A program made the position numbers and the translations under genes. The notes under the pieces were generated by a model. That model saw only the letters and a program-made list of their open reading frames with translations, was not told where the DNA came from and made no database searches. Positions 7,959 through 15,616 of a DNA stretch of 64,000 nucleotides are shown one piece after another. Position 1 is the stretch's first letter. Each line of letters opens with the position of its first letter. Source of the DNA: Prevotella sp. UBA6447 (lineage in GTDB: Bacteria; Bacteroidota; Bacteroidia; Bacteroidales; Bacteroidaceae); NCBI GenBank assembly GCA_002437115.1, contig DJOD01000013.1:14373-78372 (forward strand), given 5' to 3'.

Positions 7959-10826
7959 TCACTCCTCCACGAAGAACTTGCCGTCGGAGGCCTGTCCAGC
8001 CGCCGATGCCTTGACACGTGTCTCCTTGCTGTTGTTGTAGGCTGTGGCATGGAACTCGCCATTGGCATCGAGCACGGCATTGGGATTCCAGTAGAGTGTA
8101 CGGCGGTAGTCGGTGGGAGCCGAGGGCCTTTGCTGGCTGTAGTCGGGACTATACTGCTTTTCAGGCTTGGTAAATCCTGGGAAGACGTAGCGGCGGTCGC
8201 GGTAAGTGTAACGCTTGCCGTCGTCGGGAATGGTCTGGTAGAGCACCACGATGTCCTCCAGGTTGAGCTGCTCGGTGTGGCGGTCGGTGTAGTTGCGCGG
8301 CTCAAAGTCGGTGTAGAAACGGATGGTGTCGATGCGGTTGAGATGCAAGTCCTTGAAGAGGGCGGCGTTCGACCGGTTCTTGATGAGCGACTGCATGGGT
8401 TGGAAGTTGGTGTAGAACGTGTACTTGTCGAGCTTTCCGAGCACGTTGTAGGTGCGGTAGCGGTTCATGTTGCCATAAATGGTCTGGGCGGCAATGGGCG
8501 GGAAGGTGCCCATGTTGACCACGCCCCACGACAATCCTCGGTCGGTGGCGTCGTTGTAGACATCGTAGGCATCGGCCACGTAGGCCGGCTTCGAATAGTC
8601 GAGGGCGCGGCGCGTGCGGCGCTTGGCCTTCACGCTTACGTTGGTGAGCGTGCGCACATCGCCTTCCTTGGTGTTGGCGATGCTGTCTTCGCCGACCTCC
8701 ACGGGTGCCACGATGTCGGGCAGGTGGTTCTGGTAGTAATTGTAAGGATGGGCGAACACCGGGTAGAAGATGTCGCGCGTCACGTAGTAGTCGGGATACC
8801 ACTCCTCGTCGAAACGGTGCTTGTCTTCGGGCGACCCGATGCAACGCTTCAACGAGTCCTTGCGGTCGTAGGCAGTGAGGAAGAGGATGGCCTTGCCATA
8901 GAAGGGCGGTATCTCGAAGAGGAAGCGTCCTCCGTCGTGCGACATCTGCACGCTGCCAGCGCTCATGCCGTCTTTCTCAACCTCAGCCTCGACGAGCACC
9001 TCATGCTTGATAGACTTCTGGTTGACACCGAGGTAGCTGCCGTCGGAGGCGCCCGCCTCCGCTTCAGACGAGCCACCATCCTTGGTGTCGCCTTGCTGCT
9101 GGCCGTCGCTGCCGTCGGGCTGGGCGTTTTCGGTGGCCTCAACGCTGCCCGCCGACACGTCCTTGCCCGCCGACCAGCCGCTCATGGTGACACCACCCTC
9201 GGTGACGGCATTGAGCGCTTGCTCAACCATCTGGTCGGCCACGCTCGAGCTCGAAGACAGTCCGTTCACGTCACCAGGCTCAAGCATCGGCACGCCGAGC
9301 TGCTTGCGCACGCGCCCTTCGATGGTAAGCGTGGACTCGGGTTTGTAGCGCAGCCTCGGGAAACGCATCTGCCCCAGCCCCACCTGGCCTTTCACGGTGC
9401 GGAGCGGCGTGTACTTGCGCCATCCCTGCACGAGGAGCAACACGTCGAGATCCTTGCGGTGCGTGGCGTCGTCGCTGGCGAAATAGTAGGCCGGCGAGGC
9501 GATGAAGCCTTTCAGGTCGCTGCAGAGCAAGAGGTCGGTGAGCATGTTGCCGTCGTTGTAGGAGCTGTCGTCCGACCGCGTGTCGCGCAGCGAGACGCTG
9601 ACGGGCACGCCCGCCGACCCGTCGGTGGCGGCTATGGACAGCCGGATGGGCTCATAGGGCTTGTAGTCGGTCTTGTCGGTTGTGACACGCAACGGACTGG
9701 CCATGTCGTGGTGGTTGACGAAGAAGGGGCGGCTGGCCAGCACGTTGCCGTCGGCATCGAAGATCATGAACTCATTGACCCCCGTGGGCAACTGGCCCAC
9801 GTCGGGCGTGACGGCGGTGGCTCCTCGCAACCGCTGGAACAGCAACAGCCGCCCTCTGCACAACACAGCATAGGCCGCCGGCGTGCATCCCTGGCTGCGC
9901 AGGTCGAAAGTGGGGCTCTGCCTATCACCGTCGAACTCGGGGTTACGCAGGCTGACCACAGCTCCCCGCTCCTCGGCCTGCGGCAACTTGAAGGAGTAGG
10001 TCTTGCCGTTCCACGTGAACGAGAGGCTCCCCCGATTTCCATTATCATTGGGCGTGAACGAGAAGGTGCCGCGCCCCATGTGGCCGCTCTTCACGGCAGT
10101 GATGCCGTCGAGCTTGCCTGCCAGGGTAAGGGCCTTGCCGTCTTGGTCGGTCACCTCGAAGGCCACGCGGCTCTGCAGCCCCTTGACCAGCGCTCCGCCC
10201 TCAGGGAAGAAGGTGCAGAGCAGCTTGTCTTTCTTCACAAACGGCACCTCGCGCTTGGGGCGAGCGTACATGTACTTGCCGTCGTAGTCGCCTGCCTGGC
10301 GGGGCCTGCTGTACACGGGTATGACACGGCTGTAGAGGTCTTCCCAGTCGCGGTAGTAGTCGCTCGCCATCTGGTAGTTGTAGAATAGAGCGCGGTCATC
10401 GCGCGTGTAAGGCCGCGAGGTGACGTTGAAGTTGAGCATCCACCGCGTGTAGGCGCGTATCTCGTAGTAGCCGCTATACAGGCTGTCCTTGAGGGCAAAC
10501 TGCCCGCAAGTGTAGTTTTTGTCACTCACCACCACGCGCTGCCGTTCCACCACCACGCCGTCGGGAGCCAGCAACTCCACGTAGAGCATCTTGCTCATGT
10601 TGGTGGGGTGCAGGTCGTCGGCACGCACCACGTAGGCCTTGTACCACAGGGTGTCGCCAATGAAGTAGCAGTTATTGTCGGTATGCACATACACCTTTTC
10701 CTGCACCTGCTGGTTGCCACGCAGGCGCTGCTCCAGCTGGTCGAGGTTGTCGGCATGAGCAACGCCGCAGAGCAACGGCATCCACAACGACAGGGCAAAC
10801 ACTAAATGACGGAATATCTGTTTCAT
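7959..10826 (-). CDS. Large secreted/envelope protein with macroglobulin (MG2)-like N-terminal domain
   Basis: Protein of 955 aa from the ATG at 10826 (MKQIFRHL..., a clear signal peptide ending near AHA). Upstream in-frame ATGs would hide the signal. After the signal, EKVYVHTDNNCYFIGDTLWY is the typical opening of the macroglobulin-like domain of a common Bacteroidales family, in which proteins are often annotated as TonB-receptor-plug-like. A low-complexity Gly/Ser/Asp/Ala stretch (about residues 550-600) splits the protein. The C-terminal third is rich in Tyr and aromatic pairs. No protease or catalytic motif was seen. Function unknown; an envelope-associated role is inferred from family and signal peptide. 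Confidence 0.6.
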   Translation of the reverse strand: MKQIFRHLVFALSLWMPLLCGVAHADNLDQLEQRLRGNQQVQEKVYVHTDNNCYFIGDTLWYKAYVVRADDLHPTNMSKMLYVELLAPDGVVVERQRVVVSDKNYTCGQFALKDSLYSGYYEIRAYTRWMLNFNVTSRPYTRDDRALFYNYQMASDYYRDWEDLYSRVIPVYSRPRQAGDYDGKYMYARPKREVPFVKKDKLLCTFFPEGGALVKGLQSRVAFEVTDQDGKALTLAGKLDGITAVKSGHMGRGTFSFTPNDNGNRGSLSFTWNGKTYSFKLPQAEERGAVVSLRNPEFDGDRQSPTFDLRSQGCTPAAYAVLCRGRLLLFQRLRGATAVTPDVGQLPTGVNEFMIFDADGNVLASRPFFVNHHDMASPLRVTTDKTDYKPYEPIRLSIAATDGSAGVPVSVSLRDTRSDDSSYNDGNMLTDLLLCSDLKGFIASPAYYFASDDATHRKDLDVLLLVQGWRKYTPLRTVKGQVGLGQMRFPRLRYKPESTLTIEGRVRKQLGVPMLEPGDVNGLSSSSSVADQMVEQALNAVTEGGVTMSGWSAGKDVSAGSVEATENAQPDGSDGQQQGDTKDGGSSEAEAGASDGSYLGVNQKSIKHEVLVEAEVEKDGMSAGSVQMSHDGGRFLFEIPPFYGKAILFLTAYDRKDSLKRCIGSPEDKHRFDEEWYPDYYVTRDIFYPVFAHPYNYYQNHLPDIVAPVEVGEDSIANTKEGDVRTLTNVSVKAKRRTRRALDYSKPAYVADAYDVYNDATDRGLSWGVVNMGTFPPIAAQTIYGNMNRYRTYNVLGKLDKYTFYTNFQPMQSLIKNRSNAALFKDLHLNRIDTIRFYTDFEPRNYTDRHTEQLNLEDIVVLYQTIPDDGKRYTYRDRRYVFPGFTKPEKQYSPDYSQQRPSAPTDYRRTLYWNPNAVLDANGEFHATAYNNSKETRVKASAAGQASDGKFFVEE

Positions 10827-11007
10827 GAAAATAGGTTTTCTAACGATACTTTCCGCTAAATTATATAGAAATTGGCAGAAAAACAGCCAACCGACGAACA
10901 ATGTTTCACGAATTAAGTATAATTAACGATGGAACGAAACACGAACAACTTACAAATGGCGGCAAAATACAATTCTAATCTTAAAAAATAATAACGTTAA
11001 TTCGCGA

Positions 11008-11043
11008 AATAATAGCTATATTTCACAAATTTAAGCTATTATT
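11008..11043. repeat. Perfect 10-bp inverted repeat around a TAAATTTG element
   Basis: AATAATAGCT (11008-11017) and AGCTATTATT (11034-11043) flank 16 nt that hold a minus-strand TAAATTTG -7 element at 11026-11033. This lies ~200 nt upstream of the envelope gene and downstream of the transferase gene. It could be a promoter with operator symmetry or a weak terminator. The rest of 10827-11116 is AT-rich with no gene. Confidence 0.4.
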
Positions 11044-11116
11044 TTCACGTTTCGTGATTCGTTGAGCAACAGGCAGTTACAGCTCGCTGCAGACCGCATA
11101 GCGAAAGGTTGCCACC

Positions 11117-12343
11117 TCAGAGCGCGTCCACAGCGCGGCGAATGGCAAGGAAGCCGCACCCCGCTTCCATGTGGCTCTTGCGCGCCAGCCTTTTCAGCGC
11201 GCGATAGGGCCAACGCTGGTGGCTCATCTTGCACACGGCATAATGGAAGCAGCAGGTGTTGAGCAGACCCACGGCCACCACGACCAGGAACTGCAGGGTG
11301 GGGCTGCCGCCAAACAGGTAGCAGACGAGCCAGCAAACCACGTTGAGGGCGTTGAGCGTGATGACGGCCACGGTGGTTCCGATGTGCGAGAATCCCAAAT
11401 CTATAAAGAGGTGGTGAAGGTGGCTACGGTCGGGATGGAAGGGCGACACGCCCCGCGCGATGCGCCCGCACATGACGCGCACGGCATCGAAGACGGGCAC
11501 CGAGAGCACGCTCAGCGCAAAGGCCACCACGCCCATTTTGGGGTGGTTGGCAGCCACGAGCGACGTGTTGTCGATGAGCCGCATGCAGAAGATGCTCATG
11601 AGCATGCCCATCATTAGCGTACCCGAGTCGCCCACGAACATCTTGCTCTTCACTCCAAACACGTTATGGAAGAAGAAGGGCATGAGCGCGCCCGCCGAGA
11701 GCGAGGCCATGACGGCCATCGTGCCATCGAACGAGGAGCAGAACACCACGCCAAAGCAAAGGCTCGCGAAGAAGCAGAGCCCGCTCGACAGGCCGTCGAC
11801 ACCATCGATGAGGTTGATGGCGTTGATGATGCCCAGGCACGACACGGAGCAGAGCGGCAGGCTCAGCCACACGGGCAGCTTGCCCACACCAAACACACCA
11901 TGCAGGTCGTTAATGTTGATCTTGTCCATGTAGACAATGAAGGCCACCAGGCAGAGCTCCACGAAAAGGCGGAGCAGCGGGCTGAGACCCACCATGTCGT
12001 CGAGCATACCCACGTACATCATCACCGTGAGGGTGATAACGCAGGTGAAAAGGGCGTAGGAGTTGAAGAAGACACTGGTGGCCCCGGCACCCACGACGAT
12101 ACCAAAGAACACGGCCAAGCCGCCCATCACAGGCACGGGCGAGGCCTGGAGCTTGCGGCCGTTCGGGGCGTCGAACATGTGTCGGCTGGTGGCCATCCTG
12201 ACAATCAAGGGATGGACAAGAGCCGTGAAAAACAGTGCCAAGAAAAACGGCAAAATGACGCCAAACAACCATAGCTTGGGTGTCATGTAGCTGAACATGC
12301 CATCCAAGGACATAGTAAGATTATGTAACAAGTGCTGAATCAT
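11117..12343 (-). CDS. WecA/TagO/RgpG-type undecaprenyl-phosphate sugar-1-phosphate transferase
   Basis: Polytopic membrane enzyme that moves a sugar-1-phosphate (usually GlcNAc-1-P) from its UDP form to undecaprenyl phosphate, starting a surface glycan. Motifs in order: DDMVGLSPLLRLFVEL (Mg-binding Asp pair), NAINLIDGVDGLSSG, FVGDSGTLMMGML, and HPDRSHLHHLFIDLGF, the HxxHHL loop that separates WecA-type enzymes from MraY. The start at 12343 (MIQHLL) gives 408 aa; 12355 is an alternative. Both lie just below a strong promoter. No glycan cluster surrounds it here. Confidence 0.88.
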   Translation of the reverse strand: MIQHLLHNLTMSLDGMFSYMTPKLWLFGVILPFFLALFFTALVHPLIVRMATSRHMFDAPNGRKLQASPVPVMGGLAVFFGIVVGAGATSVFFNSYALFTCVITLTVMMYVGMLDDMVGLSPLLRLFVELCLVAFIVYMDKININDLHGVFGVGKLPVWLSLPLCSVSCLGIINAINLIDGVDGLSSGLCFFASLCFGVVFCSSFDGTMAVMASLSAGALMPFFFHNVFGVKSKMFVGDSGTLMMGMLMSIFCMRLIDNTSLVAANHPKMGVVAFALSVLSVPVFDAVRVMCGRIARGVSPFHPDRSHLHHLFIDLGFSHIGTTVAVITLNALNVVCWLVCYLFGGSPTLQFLVVVAVGLLNTCCFHYAVCKMSHQRWPYRALKRLARKSHMEAGCGFLAIRRAVDAL

Positions 12344-12374
12344 GTATCCCCCCATGTTTTTTAACTTGTTTTTG

Positions 12375-12404
12375 CAAAGATACAACAAATTCTTGTTTTT
12401 CAAA
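12375..12404 (-). promoter_or_regulatory. Promoter for the WecA-like gene
   Basis: TTTG (12401-12404), 18-nt spacer, TATCTTTG (12375-12382): one of the best consensus promoters in the window. The predicted leader is only about 13-25 nt depending on the start codon. Confidence 0.75.
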
Positions 12405-12720
12405 GAACAATTGCAACAAAAAATGCCACCGCATGCCACTTTGGTGGCATTTCCACCACACAAGCCAGCACAGCGACAAGATGAAATAGGATGAAAAAAC
12501 TCCATTGAGACGTTTTTTGGCTTTATCCCAAAGGCATGGCCGGGATGATTGCCATAAAAGAGGGCAAGCACATCAGCACGCCCTACTTCGACAATTTATC
12601 GATTCGTCCTGTCGGCCGTTCCAAGGCCAACAATACGATTGCCAAAAACCAAGCACGGCCGTTATATGAGGTGAAATAGATATTGCGATTATTAGTATTG
12701 GAATGCCCATTAGATCCAAT
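12405..12720. other. Intergenic stretch without a recognisable gene
   Basis: This stretch, between the WecA-like promoter and the gene remnant at 12748, shows no convincing coding frame on either strand. One copy of AATGCCCATTAG (12702-12713) near its end repeats the arm of the hairpin at 12721-12755. Confidence 0.5.
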
Positions 12721-12755
12721 AATGCCCATTAGGATCAAAGGACCTAATGGGCATT
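12721..12755. repeat. 13-bp perfect hairpin plus a flanking direct copy
   Basis: AATGCCCATTAGG (12721-12733) pairs perfectly with CCTAATGGGCATT (12743-12755) across a 9-nt loop. A third partial copy lies at 12702-12713. No T-tract follows on either strand, so a simple terminator is unlikely. Confidence 0.55.
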
Positions 12756-12970
12756 ATTCGGCTCAAATTTCTTCAGAGTTGAAGAAACGGATTCTCAAGG
12801 ACTACCATCAACACATAAGGTAAACGAATTTGTCATTGAAAAATACAGGAAACTGTATCATGAATTGGACAAAAAGGAATATGATATAATCCTTCTTCTT
12901 AATATAGATGAAGGATGTGAGTGGAAGGTTCCAGACTATATTTTTTCGTTATATCAGATGAGAAAGGGGT
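12748..12970 (+). pseudogene. AT-rich coding remnant lacking a start codon
   Basis: The frame running from 12748 through GTA at 12820 reads like genuine protein: VNEFVIEKYRKLYHELDKKE, then YDIILLLNIDEGCEWKVPDY and IFSLYQMRKG. It has no ATG or obvious start and begins after a TAA at 12745. Its AT-rich codon use differs from its GC-rich neighbours, and it runs on into the antisense of the yifB 3' end. I read it as the C-terminal scrap of a gene lost by deletion or replaced by yifB-side sequence. The family is not recognised; it could be a chance frame. Confidence 0.35.
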
Positions 12971-12976
12971 CGTCGT

Positions 12977-14524
12977 TCAGTGCCCGCGCTCCGCCCAGTC
13001 GCCGCGATCGAGCTGACGATAACTGATGGCCTCGGAAATGTGCTCGGGCCGGATAGCAGGCTCCGCGGCCAGGTCGGCGATGGTGCGCGCCACCTTCAGG
13101 ATGCGCGAATAGGCACGCGCCGAAAGTGACAAACGATCCATGGCCATGCGCAACATCTCAAGCCCGGCCTCGTCAGGCTCGGCATACTGATGGATCAGGC
13201 GCTCGGTCATCTGCGCGTTGCAGTGGATGCCCGGCACGTCGCGGAAGCGTTCGGTCTGCAACGCCCGCGCAGCAATGACACGCTCACGTATCTTCGGTGA
13301 AGGCTCTCCGGGCGCGGCTTTCGACAGCTCCTTAAACGGCAGGGCAGCAATCTCACACTGTATGTCGATGCGGTCCATCATCGGGCCGCTGATCTTATTG
13401 AGATACTTCTGTATCTGCCCGGGCGTACACACGCAGTGGTGCGTCGGGTCGCCATAGTAGCCACAGGGACAGGGATTCATCGACGCGACAAACATGAACG
13501 AGCAGGGGTAAGTCACGGTGTACTTCGCACGGCTGATGGTGATCTGTCTGTCTTCCAACGGCTGGCGCAACACCTCAAGCGTGTGCTTGTTGAACTCGGG
13601 AAGCTCATCGCAGAACAGCACGCCATTGTGTGCCAAGCTAATGGCACCGGGCATGGGGTTGTTGCCGCCGCCCACAAGTGCCACCTCAGAGATGGTATGG
13701 TGAGGCGCACGGAAAGGACGCTGCGAGATGAGCGTTGACCCCATCTTGAGCAGGCCGGCAACGCTGTGGATCTGGGTGGTCTCAAGGCTCTCGGAAAGGG
13801 TCAGGGGCGGCAGGATAGACGGCAGGCGTTTGGCCATCATGCTCTTGCCTGAACCCGGCGGGCCAATCATGATAAGGTTATGGCCTCCGGCGGCGGCCAC
13901 CTCCAAGGCACGCTTCACATTTTCCTGTCCTCGTACATCCGCGAAATCAAGGTCAAAATCGTACTGCTGGTCATAAAACTCACGGCGTGTGTCGACGACA
14001 GTGGGCTCAAATTGCTCTTCGCCCGACAACAGCTTGATGACATCGGCCATCGAGCTCATCCCGTAAACCTCCAGGTTGTTGACGATGGCCGCCTCCCGCA
14101 CGTTCTGCTTGGGCACAATCAGGCCTCGGTAATGTTCGGCACGCGCCTTGATGGCAATGGGCAGCACGCCCTTAGCCGGTTGCAACTGGCCGTCAAGACT
14201 AAGTTCGCCCACCATCATGAACTCGCTGGCGTGGGGCGCACTGATCTGGCCGTCGGAGGCGAGGATGGCGATGGCCAACGGCAGGTCGAAGCTGCTGCCC
14301 TCCTTGCGGAGGTCGGCTGGAGCCATATTGACAGTGAGGTCGGCACGCGGAAAGATGTATCCGTTGTTCTGCAAGGCCGCCGCGATGCGGTCGCGGCCCT
14401 CGCGAACTGCCTCATCGCCCAACCCAGTGAGATGATACAAGATGCCCTTGGCGATGCTCACCTCAATGGTGACGGGGGTTACATCAAGGCCATTGACGGC
14501 CGCGCTGTAAGTTTTGACAAGCAT
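12977..14524 (-). CDS. YifB/ComM family Mg-chelatase-like AAA+ ATPase
   Basis: 515 aa from the ATG at 14524 (MLVKTYSAAVNGLDVTPV, the canonical YifB opening). The longer frame to 14650 would add 42 unrelated residues. Domain order is the N-terminal ChlI/Lon-like S5 fold (residues 1-~170), then an AAA+ core with Walker A GPPGSGKSMMAKRLP and a Walker B-like GVLFCDELPEF. A Cys-rich segment NPCPCGYYGDPTHHCVC, typical of the family, and the Mg_chelatase_C helix bundle follow. ComM homologues drive branch migration during integration of transformed DNA in Vibrio and Haemophilus. No competence genes are adjacent here. Confidence 0.93.
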   Translation of the reverse strand: MLVKTYSAAVNGLDVTPVTIEVSIAKGILYHLTGLGDEAVREGRDRIAAALQNNGYIFPRADLTVNMAPADLRKEGSSFDLPLAIAILASDGQISAPHASEFMMVGELSLDGQLQPAKGVLPIAIKARAEHYRGLIVPKQNVREAAIVNNLEVYGMSSMADVIKLLSGEEQFEPTVVDTRREFYDQQYDFDLDFADVRGQENVKRALEVAAAGGHNLIMIGPPGSGKSMMAKRLPSILPPLTLSESLETTQIHSVAGLLKMGSTLISQRPFRAPHHTISEVALVGGGNNPMPGAISLAHNGVLFCDELPEFNKHTLEVLRQPLEDRQITISRAKYTVTYPCSFMFVASMNPCPCGYYGDPTHHCVCTPGQIQKYLNKISGPMMDRIDIQCEIAALPFKELSKAAPGEPSPKIRERVIAARALQTERFRDVPGIHCNAQMTERLIHQYAEPDEAGLEMLRMAMDRLSLSARAYSRILKVARTIADLAAEPAIRPEHISEAISYRQLDRGDWAERGH

Positions 14525-14561
14525 AGGAAAATGGGTAGGTTGATAGAGTATTTGGGTTAGG

Positions 14562-14598
14562 AAAAAAGCAATGAGCCTCAAGGTATTTACCCAGAGGC
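14562..14598 (-). terminator. Probable terminator of the TPR-lipoprotein/DUF4369 operon
   Basis: GCCTC/GAGGC stem (14575-14598) followed on the minus strand, after 7 nt, by six T (14562-14567). It lies ~18 nt past the stop at 14616. Confidence 0.45.
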
Positions 14599-14615
14599 CC
14601 ACATAAACGCTGGGT

Positions 14616-15614
14616 TCAGAGGTTTTGCTCAATACGTCGCACAAGCTCATCGGTAGATAGGCCGCGCGCTATGACACGCCCGTCTTTCAGCAGCACATTG
14701 TCTGGCACGGAGAGCAGTCCCAGCTTCTGAACCACATTGCCTTCAAACATCTTGCCGTCGCAGACGACGGGCCACTGGATGGTATCGATCATGAGCGAGT
14801 TGGCACACTCTTTCTTACTGGCATCGATGGAGAACGTGGCCACCTGAAAACGGGCTCCTTTCTGTCGGCGCAAGGCCTTGAGGCGACGCAACTGGTCGAG
14901 GCTGTCGTAGTTCCACGACGCGAAGACCGTGATGACAGCCAATCCTTTAGAGAACTGTGCCGACGACACCGGTACATCCTGAAGATCAAAAGCCCGAAAC
15001 GACGGCAACGCCACTCCGACACCACAGGCGGCAAGCGTGCGCAGCGCCTTGTCGAGACGCGCCAAGTCGCCATTGCGCTGCTGCTGGGGTAACAACAGGC
15101 GAGTGAGGCGCGTGGCCTCCTGATAGTCGGGCTGGGGGGTGGCGACAAAACAATCCTTGACAAGATAGACGCTGACGCGCGACGTGGGATTGTCTTCCAC
15201 GAAGCGTGCGGCCAACTTCTTACGCTCAGGTGGCGACACATCGGCCACCTGCCGGCGGAAAGCCGTCATCAGCTCGTTGTCCTTGGTGCCCTTCACCTCC
15301 ATTTCCTTGAGGTGCGAGGCATCGCCCTCAATGGAAACGGTCTTCCCCGGCTCGGCGAAAATAGGCTGTCGCGAGAAGTTGGGGAAGACCAATATGATAG
15401 TGGTGGGAGCGTCGCACGCCATCTCGTAGGCGAAACGCCCTCCCTCCACCTTGATTGTGTCAATTCCACTGACCGAACCGTCCTCGCTGTAGACATAAAA
15501 CTCGCCTTGGTTCAAGTGAAGGAAACGCCCCTCAAACTTGAAGTGCCTGCTGTCTGTGCCACACGACACAAGCAGCAACGAGAGCAGCGCGAGAAGGAAC
15601 AGGCGGCTGCGCAT
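14616..15614 (-). CDS. DUF4369/thioredoxin-fold lipoprotein lacking the CxxC motif
   Basis: The N-terminal lipobox (LLSLLLVSCGTD) marks an envelope lipoprotein. Residues ~25-110 have the DUF4369 layout (GRFLHLNQGEFYVYSEDG, then IFAEPGKTVSIEGD). The C-terminal ~140 residues follow a thioredoxin/AhpC-TSA fold, with the beta1-alpha1 region reading VITVFASWNYDSLDQLRR. The usual WCxxC site is replaced by WNYDS, so no thiol-disulfide activity is expected; a structural or binding role is more likely. It starts 2 nt after the TPR lipoprotein stop, in the same operon. Confidence 0.75.
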   Translation of the reverse strand: MRSRLFLLALLSLLLVSCGTDSRHFKFEGRFLHLNQGEFYVYSEDGSVSGIDTIKVEGGRFAYEMACDAPTTIILVFPNFSRQPIFAEPGKTVSIEGDASHLKEMEVKGTKDNELMTAFRRQVADVSPPERKKLAARFVEDNPTSRVSVYLVKDCFVATPQPDYQEATRLTRLLLPQQQRNGDLARLDKALRTLAACGVGVALPSFRAFDLQDVPVSSAQFSKGLAVITVFASWNYDSLDQLRRLKALRRQKGARFQVATFSIDASKKECANSLMIDTIQWPVVCDGKMFEGNVVQKLGLLSVPDNVLLKDGRVIARGLSTDELVRRIEQNL

Positions 15615-15616
15615 GC

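Noticed and set aside
8049..10388. 779-codon plus-strand frame opposite the large envelope gene
   Set aside because: Shadow of a GC-rich gene: no signal, no recognisable motif, and no promoter-like element at its start.
11117..12355. MraY (peptidoglycan) identity for the glycosyl-phosphate transferase
   Set aside because: The HPDRSHLHHLF loop and lack of mur neighbours place it with WecA/TagO/RgpG-type enzymes.
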